A program made the translations under genes and the position numbers. Source: Microvirga sp052115485 (GTDB lineage: Bacteria > Pseudomonadota > Alphaproteobacteria > Rhizobiales > Beijerinckiaceae). From it: a stretch of 64,000 nt of DNA. Within the stretch, counting starts at the first letter, position 1, and the number at the start of each line of letters is the position of its first letter. The stretch spans positions 317,437 to 381,436 of the forward strand of contig NZ_JBFRGU010000005.1 of the NCBI RefSeq assembly GCF_052115485.1, given 5' to 3'. This document shows, one piece after another, positions 7,588-15,740 of this stretch. Under the pieces are notes generated by a model. The model searched no databases. It was not told the DNA's origin and saw only the letters and a program-made list of their open reading frames with translations.

Positions 7588-10500
7588 CTAGATCACGAAG
7601 AAGTCGTGGTAGTAGAGCTTCGTCTTGTTGGTGAGAGTGGCAAACTTCACCTGAGCCGACTTCCCGGTTCCGTCGGCATCGTAGTACAGGTTGCCGGTCT
7701 TCTTGTCGTAGATGATCCGATCATCATTGTCGTGAGCCTTATCGCCCTCATAAAACATGCCCGACTTGAGCTTCTCCGGCTTGGTCGGTGTTCCCTTGCC
7801 CAACTTCTTGAAGATAGCATTGTCAAGCCAGATACTGTCGTCCCTAGACTTGAAATCGTAGATCTTGTCTACATTCTTGCTCTTGTGCAAGCGTGTATCG
7901 AAGATGAATGTGTCCTTGCCCGACCCGCCATAAAGTTTGTCATTGCCTTCCAGACCATAGAGCTTGTCGTTTCCGCCCATGCCTTTCAGGATATTAGCGG
8001 CAGCATTTCCTCTGAGGACGTTGGAGCCGTTCGTTCCCGTCAGCGTCATGTTGACACCATCGGCAATGGTAGCGTTGACGGAGGAAGGCAACATGGACAG
8101 ATCGTAAGCTGTCTTCAGCAGAACAGTGTTGTTGCCCTCGTTGTCGATGATCACATCGCCAGCATTGTCGATGACATAGAAATCATCGCCTGCGCCGCCA
8201 ATCATCGTATCCGCGCCAATGCCGCCATCAATCCAGTTTCCGGCAGCATTGCCGGTAATAGTGTTGTTCAGTTCATTACCCGTGAGGGCGAGCGCGCCAC
8301 CACCGATACCAGTCAGCGACTCGATATTCGCACTGAGGGTATAGTTGATATCCGCGAAGATTGTGTCGGTGCCTTCACCAGCGTTTTCGACAACGACATC
8401 ACCGAAGCTGATGTAATAGCTGTCGTCGCCGTTCCCGCCGATCAGGACATTCGCAGCGCCGTTCCCGAACAGAACGTCATTAAACTGAGATCCAACGACG
8501 TTCTCGATCTCCGAATAGGTGTCACCTTGAGCATTGCCTCCGGCACCTTGTCCGGTGGCAAGGTTGACCGTCACGGCTGCTTCGGAATTGGAGTAATTTA
8601 CCGTGTCAATGCCGCCTCCGCCATTCAGCGCATTAGCGTTCGCATCAGCGATGAACGTGTCGTTATAGCTGGAACCGATGGCGTTCTCGATGCTGTCATA
8701 CGTATCGCCCTGAGCATCCCCGCCTGAGCCCACTTTGGCGGCAAGGTTCACCACGACACCAGCATTGGACCTTACGTAGGAGACAGTATCGCGTCCTCCA
8801 TTGCCTCGCAGGATATCGCTTCCTGCCCCACCTTCAAGGGTATTGGCGTTGTCATCACCGATGAGCGTGTCATTGTGGGCGCTGCCGATCAGGCCCTCGA
8901 TGCTTGTTGGTGTGTCTGGGCGACTGTAGTAATCGCCAGCCGCATCGTTCGTGTTCTGAGTACGGTCTGCCAGCGAAGCCGTCACACCTTTGGTGGCATT
9001 CTCGTAGGACGCGAAGTCAATGCCGGCACCACCAACCATGGTGTCACCATCAGCGCCTCCAAGAAGAATGTCGTCCCCATTACCGCCTTCCAAGAAGTCG
9101 TTGGCCGTCCCGCCAATCAGCGTATCATTGCCGTCGTGACCCCAGAACTCGTTGTATGTGTTGGCGCCGATAAAGGTGTCGGCATATTGAGTCCCGCCAT
9201 ACGCATCGACCTTGATATAGACATCGCCCTTCGCTTCGCCGGTGCTCCTGTTAGCCGCGCCTGCATTAAGCAGATCGAGCGTGATGCCTACGCCGGCTCT
9301 GGAGTATTCATAAGTCGCGATATCCCATTGATCACCGCCTTCAAGTGTATCAGCTGCTACACCCGCACCACCATAGAGCCGGTTGTCGCCGCCGCCACCG
9401 TAGATGTGGTTCGCGCCCGCATCGCCGCCCAGAATATCATTGCCGGCACCGCCGGTTAGATTCTCGATCGACACATAAATGTCGCCCAACGCATCTCCCG
9501 TGTTGGCGAAGTCACCACCCAGGCTCGCCTGCAGAGCTGAACTGCCAGCGTAATCGGCCATATCTCCGTCGCCTGCGCCGCCGTCAAGAAGATCCGCGCC
9601 TGCACCACCGTTGAGAATATCGCTCCCGCCACCACCGTAAAGCTTGTCGTTTCCATCACGCCCGAACAGAATGTCTAGGTCAAACGCGGTGCCGTAATAA
9701 ATATCGGCGCGGGCTGTCCCCTCGACCGTGACCTGCTTCACACGCGGATCGACGATCATCATATCGATGCCGGTATAGCCTTCTGTCCCATCAGCCCAGC
9801 TAATGGCAAGGCGGCCATCTTCCATCTCCATGACTCTCGGGTGAGAGCGATCTTTTGGAGATAGATCCATGCTTTCAACGGCCCCGGCGGTGTCGACAAC
9901 GCTCAGAACGGCCTTTGCATTCTGATCAGGGAGAGCATTACGGTAAGTGAGGGCAATGCGCTCACCTCTCAGGGCGGTCAGTTCCAGAGAGGTGTTGGTA
10001 CCATCCGAGCTTGCATAGTTTTGCGTAATTAATGTCGAGGCACCGTTATTTAGTGGGCTGCCATCCGCGTTATAAAATGTCGCAAAAAGGTTTTTGCTGT
10101 TGTGCTGGTGCCTGACGATGGCGAATTTGCCCGTCAGATTGCCATTGTCATCTTTCAGACCGACAACTTGGTCTACTCGAGCTGTATCATCCTTGAAAAC
10201 GGAAAACTCAGAAGAAATGGTTGGCTGAACGCTGGAGGTGTCTACGATTTTGTACTTTACATTTATGCCGTTATAATAAGTCACGACATATTTATTATCC
10301 CCGATACGAGCGACATCGGGCTCTTGGGCATTTGCATTATTTACAACAGTAGTAATCGCGGCACGTTCGCCGCTCGAATTGTGCACTTCAAAGGCGATAC
10401 CTGTTCCGTTCTCATAAGTGCGGACATATCCGCCATCACGAGCCTCATCCATATTGGCGATGGAGAAGCCATGCAGGAAGGCATTGCCGACGGTTTGTAT

Positions 10501-10851
10501 ATCCCCAGCGGCGAATCCGCCTTTGTCATCCGCCGTAAAGACCCGGGTCTTGAGATCAAAACCGAAGGGAGCTGTGGCGTTCCAACTGATCGCAAAACTT
10601 CCATCGTTGCCGATGGCCTGAATACGAAGATTGTTCTGGCTAACTCCGATGCCGGCTTGATCTACGAAATAGACCTGTCCATTGCTCTCCCCGGAACCGT
10701 TAAAAACTTTGAACTTGAGGACGCTCTTCTCACTCCACCCGATGACATAGCCTCCGTTCGGCAGAGTCGTGACCGCGGGATAGCCCATCGAAGTTTTGAA
10801 TTCATTGCCAGAACGCACACTCTGCTCCGGCGTCCAAACCGTAATTGTCAT
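7588..10851 (-). CDS. RTX (haemolysin-type calcium-binding) secreted protein
   Basis: A 1087-residue protein. The chosen start MTITVWTPEQSV is preceded by AGGAAGGA at good spacing; the frame is open 28 codons further up without such a site. There is no Sec signal. Residues about 1-410 are repeated beta units with NGGYVIGWSE-like strands, resembling a propeller. From about 420 come glycine/aspartate nonapeptide repeats (GGxGxDxLxGG). These are interleaved with larger composite units built on GDAQGDTYDSIENAIGS-type segments, at least three in tandem. The last 110 residues, from SGKDTFIFDTRLHKSKNVDK to HDFFVI, match the C-terminal secretion module of type I substrates and end in hydrophobic residues. 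No ABC exporter is nearby. Base composition is lower in GC than flanking genes (26 of 60 bases at 10021-10080 are G or C), suggesting transfer. Confidence 0.92.
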   Translation of the reverse strand: MTITVWTPEQSVRSGNEFKTSMGYPAVTTLPNGGYVIGWSEKSVLKFKVFNGSGESNGQVYFVDQAGIGVSQNNLRIQAIGNDGSFAISWNATAPFGFDLKTRVFTADDKGGFAAGDIQTVGNAFLHGFSIANMDEARDGGYVRTYENGTGIAFEVHNSSGERAAITTVVNNANAQEPDVARIGDNKYVVTYYNGINVKYKIVDTSSVQPTISSEFSVFKDDTARVDQVVGLKDDNGNLTGKFAIVRHQHNSKNLFATFYNADGSPLNNGASTLITQNYASSDGTNTSLELTALRGERIALTYRNALPDQNAKAVLSVVDTAGAVESMDLSPKDRSHPRVMEMEDGRLAISWADGTEGYTGIDMMIVDPRVKQVTVEGTARADIYYGTAFDLDILFGRDGNDKLYGGGGSDILNGGAGADLLDGGAGDGDMADYAGSSALQASLGGDFANTGDALGDIYVSIENLTGGAGNDILGGDAGANHIYGGGGDNRLYGGAGVAADTLEGGDQWDIATYEYSRAGVGITLDLLNAGAANRSTGEAKGDVYIKVDAYGGTQYADTFIGANTYNEFWGHDGNDTLIGGTANDFLEGGNGDDILLGGADGDTMVGGAGIDFASYENATKGVTASLADRTQNTNDAAGDYYSRPDTPTSIEGLIGSAHNDTLIGDDNANTLEGGAGSDILRGNGGRDTVSYVRSNAGVVVNLAAKVGSGGDAQGDTYDSIENAIGSSYNDTFIADANANALNGGGGIDTVNYSNSEAAVTVNLATGQGAGGNAQGDTYSEIENVVGSQFNDVLFGNGAANVLIGGNGDDSYYISFGDVVVENAGEGTDTIFADINYTLSANIESLTGIGGGALALTGNELNNTITGNAAGNWIDGGIGADTMIGGAGDDFYVIDNAGDVIIDNEGNNTVLLKTAYDLSMLPSSVNATIADGVNMTLTGTNGSNVLRGNAAANILKGMGGNDKLYGLEGNDKLYGGSGKDTFIFDTRLHKSKNVDKIYDFKSRDDSIWLDNAIFKKLGKGTPTKPEKLKSGMFYEGDKAHDNDDRIIYDKKTGNLYYDADGTGKSAQVKFATLTNKTKLYYHDFFVI

Positions 10852-11276
10852 AACTTGGTCCTTCCTGCGGCCAGGGCGCTTCGGCCCATCATTGTCGAAT
10901 CGAAAAATCGACATTGGACGAAGGTGATGACACACATGACGTAGCGTCTCACTGGCTGAACGACTAGGTAAAGTGCAGAGCGACCATCTCGCGTAAAGCC
11001 GATGTGTGCTGTCGCACTCGTCCGGATTTTTGCTCTACCCAGAACTGCTTTTCCGCGTCGAAGCCCTGTTGTCTGCCACTGCTGTCGGAACAGGTGGTCA
11101 TGACCAATCGCAGCCGCGATCCTCTGGTCGGGATGCGATCACACGTCGAGCGTCGCTCCGTGAACAAAGAGGCGGCTCGTTCCGAAATCCTGGTTGTTTG
11201 AACAGGGAAGACGAAACGTAATCATGGCATTTACGGATCAATTGCAACGGCATATCGATTTCCGGGAAAGACAAAC
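10852..11276. promoter_or_regulatory. Divergent promoter region between two RTX genes
   Basis: This 425-base gap separates two divergent RTX genes and must hold both promoters. The only defensible translation signals are AGGAAGGA before the minus-strand gene and GGGAAAG before the plus-strand gene. Several short frames cross it, but none has protein-like composition or a ribosome-binding site. I could not pick promoter boxes with confidence. Confidence 0.5.
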
Positions 11277-13520
11277 ATGGCAACGCCCGCCCTTTGGGGT
11301 TCTTCCTTTACGCTTAACTCCACCACGACCAGCATACAGCACAATTCGAAAGTGGCGGCTCTCAGGGATGGCGGCTTCGTGGCCGTCTGGGAAGATTTGA
11401 GCGTCTCCGGCGGCGATACCAGCGGCCGCGCCATTCGCGGGCAGTTGTTCAATGCCGATGGGACAAACCGCGGCAATGAATTTCTCGTCAACAGCACAAC
11501 GCTAGGCGATCAGGTTACGCCAACGGTGGCGGTCTTCCCGGATGGTCGGTTTGTGGTCGCGTGGACGGAGAAGCCTTCCATTAATGCAATGTCCAATGCG
11601 CGCGCTTCAATCTTCAACTCAAACGGAACGCCGACAGCCCCCGATTTTTTGGTCCTTGACGTACCACCCGGGCAGATACGCTATGACCGCGGAACTGCCA
11701 TTTCCGTCATCGACAATGAAAGCTTTTCTGTCGGTTTCGAAACTGGTCCGGGTGGTCCAATGAATGTTCGTTTTACTATTAAGAATTCGGCTCTTGAGAA
11801 AAACTACCAAAAGGGCGTTGGAGATCTAGGCGCCTTGGGTGGTACAGCTGTTGTTGCCCTCGATAATGGAAATATTGTTCAGTTTAATTCGGCTTGGGAA
11901 GGTGAGCCTGGCTACAATCCCAAGAACATCGCTTTCTCGATCTTGACGAAAGAGGGTGTAGTCGTACGGGACAATGTCGTTGCCCACACGACTTCGACGG
12001 GAAACCAAACCAGTCCTTCGGTGGCGAAACTCTCCGACGGCCGTATGGTTGTCACTTATGTCCATGGGGACGCGGCCAGCGGCGATGGCTCCGGCCAGTC
12101 GATCCGGGCACAAATCATCAATGCCGACGGTTCGCTGGTCGGAACCGATTTCCAGGTCAATACTGCGACCGTGGGCGACCAGATCCAACCGTCGGTGACA
12201 GCCCTGATCGATGGCGGCTTTGCCGTGCTCTACAACGATCGCAAATTGGGGACGGTCGACGACAAGGACATGGCCCGCATCCGGATATTCTCCAAGACCG
12301 GCGTGGCCTTGGATCGAGATTACCACATCGCGATCCCGCAAGGGCCTGACGGCTACGAGGCCCAGACCGGCCCGGCACTCACGACTCTTGCCGATGGCCG
12401 CATCATGGTATCGTGGACCAATATCATCGGGTCGGGCACCGACAAGATCGACATCAAGGGTCAGATCATCGATCCACGCACGGCGGCTGTCACGGTCGAT
12501 GGAACGTCAGCCGATGATCATTATTACGGCACGGCTTTTAACGACACTTTCAAAGGATATGGTGGCAACGATATTCTCGAGGGCGGTGGCGGTTTGCATG
12601 ACATGGCGGTTTATACCGACGCTTATGCAAAATACACGGTGACGAACAACAGCAACGGAACCGTCACGGTTGCGGGTCCCGACGGCACTGATACCCTGCG
12701 CGATATCGAGGTTCTTAGGTTTGCCGATCGGACCGTGTTGCTGGGCACCAACACCGCGCCCACGGCACCGGTCATTTCTACAAATCAGATCTCGGAAGAC
12801 ACCCTCGTCTCAAGCATCGTCGCGACATTCTCGGCAACCGATGCGGAGCATGACACGCTCACCTACACTCTGGATGCTTCGGACGGACCGTTTCGGATCG
12901 ACGGCAATTTGCTCGTCTTGACCGGTCCTCTGGACTTCGAGACGAAGGCGCAACACAGCGTCACCGTGCGGGCGTCGGACCCGTTTGGGGGCACCTCGAC
13001 CTCGGTCTTTACGATCAATGTGCTCGACGTGGTCGAGACGACGCCCTTCACCCTTTACGGTACGCCGGGCGTCGATTTCCTGCAGGGCGAGGCCGGCAAC
13101 GATATGATCTACGGCTATGCCGGCAACGACACGTTGCGTGGCGAAGCGGGCAACGACAAGCTCTATGGCGGTGCCGGCAAGGACATTCTCTACGGCGGCG
13201 ACGGACAAGACATCTTTGTCTTCGACACGAAGCCGAACAAGAAGACGAACGTCGACAAGATCGTGGATTTCTCCGTGAAGGACGACACGATCCATCTCGC
13301 CAAGTCGATCTTCAAGAAGATCACCAAAAAGGGCGTGTTGAAGTCGAGCGAATTTTATGCCGGCGCCGCAGCGCACGATGCGAATGACCGCATCATCTAC
13401 GACAAGAAGACCGGCGCGCTCTACTATGACGCCGACGGTACCGGCTCCGCCGCGCAGGTCAAGATCGCCACGCTCCCAAAAAAGCTCAAGATGACGCACA
13501 AGGATTTCTACATCATCTGA
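11277..13520 (+). CDS. RTX protein with cadherin-like domain, type I secretion substrate
   Basis: A 747-residue protein. Residues 1-405 contain repeats of a beta unit of the type SVAKLSDGRMVVTYVHGD, each followed about 100 residues later by the next (GGFVAVWED, DGRFVVAWTE, DGRMVVTY, DGGFAVLYND, DGRIMVSWTN), matching the N-terminal half of the divergent RTX gene. A trypsin-like-region linker (YYGTAFNDTFKGYGGNDILEGGGG) follows. A cadherin-like domain (about 495-590: TFSATDAEHDTLTYTLD ... FTINVLDV) comes next, then five or six GGxGND nonapeptides (about 600-650). The last module, DIFVFDTKPNKKTNVDK to DFYII, is the type I secretion signal shared with the neighbour. It is probably a surface or matrix protein; the ligand is unknown. 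Confidence 0.92.
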   Translation: MATPALWGSSFTLNSTTTSIQHNSKVAALRDGGFVAVWEDLSVSGGDTSGRAIRGQLFNADGTNRGNEFLVNSTTLGDQVTPTVAVFPDGRFVVAWTEKPSINAMSNARASIFNSNGTPTAPDFLVLDVPPGQIRYDRGTAISVIDNESFSVGFETGPGGPMNVRFTIKNSALEKNYQKGVGDLGALGGTAVVALDNGNIVQFNSAWEGEPGYNPKNIAFSILTKEGVVVRDNVVAHTTSTGNQTSPSVAKLSDGRMVVTYVHGDAASGDGSGQSIRAQIINADGSLVGTDFQVNTATVGDQIQPSVTALIDGGFAVLYNDRKLGTVDDKDMARIRIFSKTGVALDRDYHIAIPQGPDGYEAQTGPALTTLADGRIMVSWTNIIGSGTDKIDIKGQIIDPRTAAVTVDGTSADDHYYGTAFNDTFKGYGGNDILEGGGGLHDMAVYTDAYAKYTVTNNSNGTVTVAGPDGTDTLRDIEVLRFADRTVLLGTNTAPTAPVISTNQISEDTLVSSIVATFSATDAEHDTLTYTLDASDGPFRIDGNLLVLTGPLDFETKAQHSVTVRASDPFGGTSTSVFTINVLDVVETTPFTLYGTPGVDFLQGEAGNDMIYGYAGNDTLRGEAGNDKLYGGAGKDILYGGDGQDIFVFDTKPNKKTNVDKIVDFSVKDDTIHLAKSIFKKITKKGVLKSSEFYAGAAAHDANDRIIYDKKTGALYYDADGTGSAAQVKIATLPKKLKMTHKDFYII

Positions 13521-13542
13521 TGCTTCCTGCGTCACCTATCCC

Positions 13543-13580
13543 GCCCCTCTTCGGCTCTGGCTGAGAGGGGCTTTGCTTTT
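13543..13580 (+). terminator. Rho-independent terminator of the second RTX gene
   Basis: Arms GCCCCTCT and AGAGGGGC with a 13-base loop are followed by TTTGCTTTT, 22 bases after the RTX stop. Confidence 0.85.
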
Positions 13581-13603
13581 GCCGTCGCTCGAATCTCATT
13601 GCG

Positions 13604-14308
13604 TCATTGGATCGTCGCCTCGTCGAGACCCGCTCTTGCAAGATGTGTGTCGAACCAACGTGATGCCGCCGAGACGACCTTCGCGAGCGTCCCCGGCTCT
13701 TCGAAGAGATGCGATGCGCCGGGGACGATCGTTAAGCTCTTCCGGCAGCTCATTCGCTGTTCCGCCGCGCGGTTGAGTTCCAACACCTCTTGATCGTCGC
13801 CGCCAACGATCAGCAGAGTGGGTGCGCGAACGCCTTCCAAAAAGCGGTCTGCCAGATCCGGGCGACCGCCGCGCGAGACCACCGCCGCGACGAGATCGGG
13901 GGCCTTCGCCGCTGCGACGAGGGCGGCGGCTGCGCCGGTGCTCGCGCCGAAGATTCCGAGCCGAAGAACCTTCAGATCGGGCTGATCCGTCGCCCATGAA
14001 ACCGCTTCGAGAACGCGACCTCCCAGAAGAGGGATGTCGAAGACGTTTCGTCTATCATTCGCTTCTTCTTCATTGAGAAGATCGAACAGAAGCGTGGCGA
14101 AGCCCTTACTGTTCAACTGCTCCGCCACGAAGGTATTTCGTGGACTGAGACGGCTCGAACCGCTTCCATGGGCGAAGACAACGAGGCCCCGACAATTTTC
14201 CGGCTCCGTCAATGTTCCGGGTAATCGTGACGAACCGACAAGGACGGTGCGCGTGCGCATTTGTTGCATAAGCGAACGTATCTCGCCCGTAACGTCGTTT
14301 CTTGACAT
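13604..14308 (-). CDS. Alpha/beta hydrolase (dienelactone-hydrolase-like)
   Basis: A 234-residue protein with the alpha/beta-hydrolase pattern. The oxyanion-region strand is LVVFAHGSGSS. The nucleophile elbow is IFGASTGAAAAL (Ser in GxSxG). A late strand LLIVGGDDQEV carries the acid and GASHLFEE carries the histidine, so a full Ser-Asp-His triad is visible. Family members hydrolyse small esters or thioesters; several relatives are fused to or placed beside phosphoribosyltransferase-like genes, but none is here. The substrate cannot be told. The start is uncertain: no strong ribosome-binding site precedes 14308, and later methionines (residues 14 or 17) are possible. Confidence 0.8.
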   Translation of the reverse strand: MSRNDVTGEIRSLMQQMRTRTVLVGSSRLPGTLTEPENCRGLVVFAHGSGSSRLSPRNTFVAEQLNSKGFATLLFDLLNEEEANDRRNVFDIPLLGGRVLEAVSWATDQPDLKVLRLGIFGASTGAAAALVAAAKAPDLVAAVVSRGGRPDLADRFLEGVRAPTLLIVGGDDQEVLELNRAAEQRMSCRKSLTIVPGASHLFEEPGTLAKVVSAASRWFDTHLARAGLDEATIQ

Positions 14309-14434
14309 TCGTCAATGCAACACAGGCGGATGAGCCCACGTTGCGGGCAGACGACTTTGCGCAACGATTGCGCTCGCTCGCCCGAAATCGGTCCTCTGTC
14401 GATTTTTCACGCGGGTGAAGAAGGATCGGGCATC

Positions 14435-14998
14435 ATGCGGATAGAGGCTCAGATTGATTTCCAGGGCACCGAGCCCTCGGAGCACCTGCGGACCATCATC
14501 GAGGACGACATTGCGCGTCTCGAGGAACTCTATGACCGGATCACCGCATGCCGCGTCGTCGTTAAAGCACCGAGCCAGCGCCACCGCACCGGAGGGCTCT
14601 ACGAGATCCACATCCATATTGTCTTGCCGGACGGCCGCGACGTGGTGGTCGAGCGGACGCCCTCAACGGACGAGCGCTTCTCCGATCCGCATTTTGCCGT
14701 CCGCGATGCTTTCCGACGTGCGCGCCGTCGCCTCCAGGACGCGGTGCGAGAGATGCGAGGTGAAGTCAAAGCCCATGAGACCTCGCCAGTGGGGATCGTA
14801 CGGCGGGTCAATCCCGATGAGGGTTATGGTTTCATCGAGACCGCGGACGGCCGCGAGATCTATTTTCACAAGAACAGTGTCCTGAGCGACGCCTTTGCGA
14901 AGCTCGCCCCCGGTGTCCGCGTCACGTTCGCGGAGGAGGCAGGAGAGAAGGGGCCGCAGGCCAGCACGGTCAGCCTTCTTGGAAAGCGTGGCCCGTAA
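14435..14998 (+). CDS. Ribosome hibernation factor (HPF/RaiA-like) fused to a cold-shock domain
   Basis: A 187-residue protein. Residues 1-110 form an HPF/RaiA-like domain: MRIEAQIDFQG, the basic helix DAFRRARRRLQDAVREMRG, and the strand-turn DGRDVVVERTP. Residues 117-187 are a cold-shock domain with the RNA-binding motifs GYGFIE (130-135) and IYFHKN (142-147). The start at 14435 gives the standard HPF N-terminus; the open frame upstream has no family similarity. HPF domains bind the decoding centre of idle ribosomes and cold-shock domains bind single-stranded RNA, so the fusion would target RNA near the 30S subunit. The gene stands alone, convergent with the next small gene. Confidence 0.85.
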   Translation: MRIEAQIDFQGTEPSEHLRTIIEDDIARLEELYDRITACRVVVKAPSQRHRTGGLYEIHIHIVLPDGRDVVVERTPSTDERFSDPHFAVRDAFRRARRRLQDAVREMRGEVKAHETSPVGIVRRVNPDEGYGFIETADGREIYFHKNSVLSDAFAKLAPGVRVTFAEEAGEKGPQASTVSLLGKRGP

Positions 14999-15007
14999 CG
15001 GTTGGCG

Positions 15008-15250
15008 TCACTCGTCGTCCGTTTTTCCGGACAAGGTCTCCTGCACGAATTGCACGAACAACTGCGCCGCGTTTTCGCTCATGGAGCTTATGGCTGCTTC
15101 CTCGCAGCTCATGTGAAATTGCAGGCTGCCGAAGCAATCTGTTTTAGGGTCCCGCACCTGATAGGCCGCGATCCTGATGGAGCCGGCGCTTATCATGCGC
15201 TGCACCCGAACCTGATCGGCACTATCGTAAAGGTCTGTGACCATGCGCAT
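15008..15250 (-). CDS. Small hypothetical protein
   Basis: An 80-residue frame starting MRMVTDLYDSADQVRVQRM, preceded by AGAGGCGGG at plausible spacing. It contains a mid-section RIAAYQVRDPKTDCFGSLQF followed by an acidic C-terminus. The frame is open for 65 more codons upstream, but that part has a composition unlike a protein of this organism. I do not recognise the family. It has no signal peptide and no membrane segment. It could be a small cytosolic protein; functional assignment is not possible. Confidence 0.5.
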   Translation of the reverse strand: MRMVTDLYDSADQVRVQRMISAGSIRIAAYQVRDPKTDCFGSLQFHMSCEEAAISSMSENAAQLFVQFVQETLSGKTDDE

Positions 15251-15438
15251 CCCGCCTCTGGAAGAGACAACATGGCTAACCTCTATAGCGTGACGCTGTC
15301 GTGGCGCTTGCGGGCGGTGTTTCCACGACCTGTCGGCCTGTGAAAGAAATCGCCCGCAGTTCTTATACTTTCGTTGCAATCCATGCTTGCTAAACTGCAA
15401 CCATGGATTCGTCATTGAAATGATCGCCAAGTAAAATT

Positions 15439-15452
15439 TTCGCAATTGCGAA
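15439..15452. promoter_or_regulatory. Perfect 14-base palindrome, possible operator
   Basis: The sequence TTCGCAATTGCGAA is a perfect palindrome about 290 bases before glpS and about 190 bases before the start of the divergent small gene. It could serve either promoter. The binding protein is unknown. Confidence 0.4.
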
Positions 15453-15509
15453 GGGCGATTCTTGGTATTCGAGCCCGGTTATTTCATCATTCAAGATGAG
15501 AGTTGCGTC

Positions 15510-15531
15510 ACAAGCTTGGCAATAAGCTTGT
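15510..15531. promoter_or_regulatory. Inverted repeat ACAAGCTT-N6-AAGCTTGT, possible operator
   Basis: Perfect 8-base arms are separated by six bases, 210 bases before glpS. The size and symmetry fit a dimeric repressor site such as that of a DeoR-type GlpR, but no regulator is encoded nearby to test this. Confidence 0.45.
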
Positions 15532-15740
15532 TGAGTAGCTGGTCACAAACTCTTGCGCTGTTTTTATTGCCAACCTAGGCTCCTCTCATAAACAGGTCGG
15601 GCTCGAACCCAGTGCCTGAGGGAGAAACGCTTGGTGGCTAGGCTCTGCACGACAGTGCTTGAGGTTGTGACCGCGCAGGCGGCAACCCGGCGATTCGCCG
15701 CGATGTGGATCGCCCGCCGATTGCCGTCGGAGTGTTCGCG

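Larger units (their letters stand above)
15251..15740. promoter_or_regulatory. Leader and promoter region of the glycerol transport operon
   Basis: A 490-base stretch without a supportable gene. It carries two strong palindromes (15439-15452 and 15510-15531, listed separately) and ends at the glpS start. Genes for the repressor GlpR and dehydrogenase GlpD, often placed upstream of this operon in rhizobia, are absent here. Confidence 0.6.

Noticed and set aside
8300..9660. Regular nucleotide repeats in the RTX gene as a CRISPR-like or satellite array
   Set aside because: The periodicity is that of codons for GGxGxDxLxGG nonapeptides and larger protein repeats. Units vary at third positions, with no spacer pattern.
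10102..10944. 280-codon plus-strand frame opposite the RTX gene
   Set aside because: The RTX gene on the minus strand is certain, and the antisense frame has no recognisable domain and no ribosome-binding site.
11004..11221. Short frames in the gap between the divergent RTX genes
   Set aside because: Two overlapping frames have Cys- and Arg-rich random composition. Neither has a ribosome-binding site or a recognisable family.
13588..13612. TCGAATCTCATTGCG as a possible right-hand duplicate of the tRNA-Thr 3' end (attR)
   Set aside because: Only seven contiguous bases match (TCGAATC) and the rest needs gaps. This is within chance expectation, and a real attachment site would be longer.
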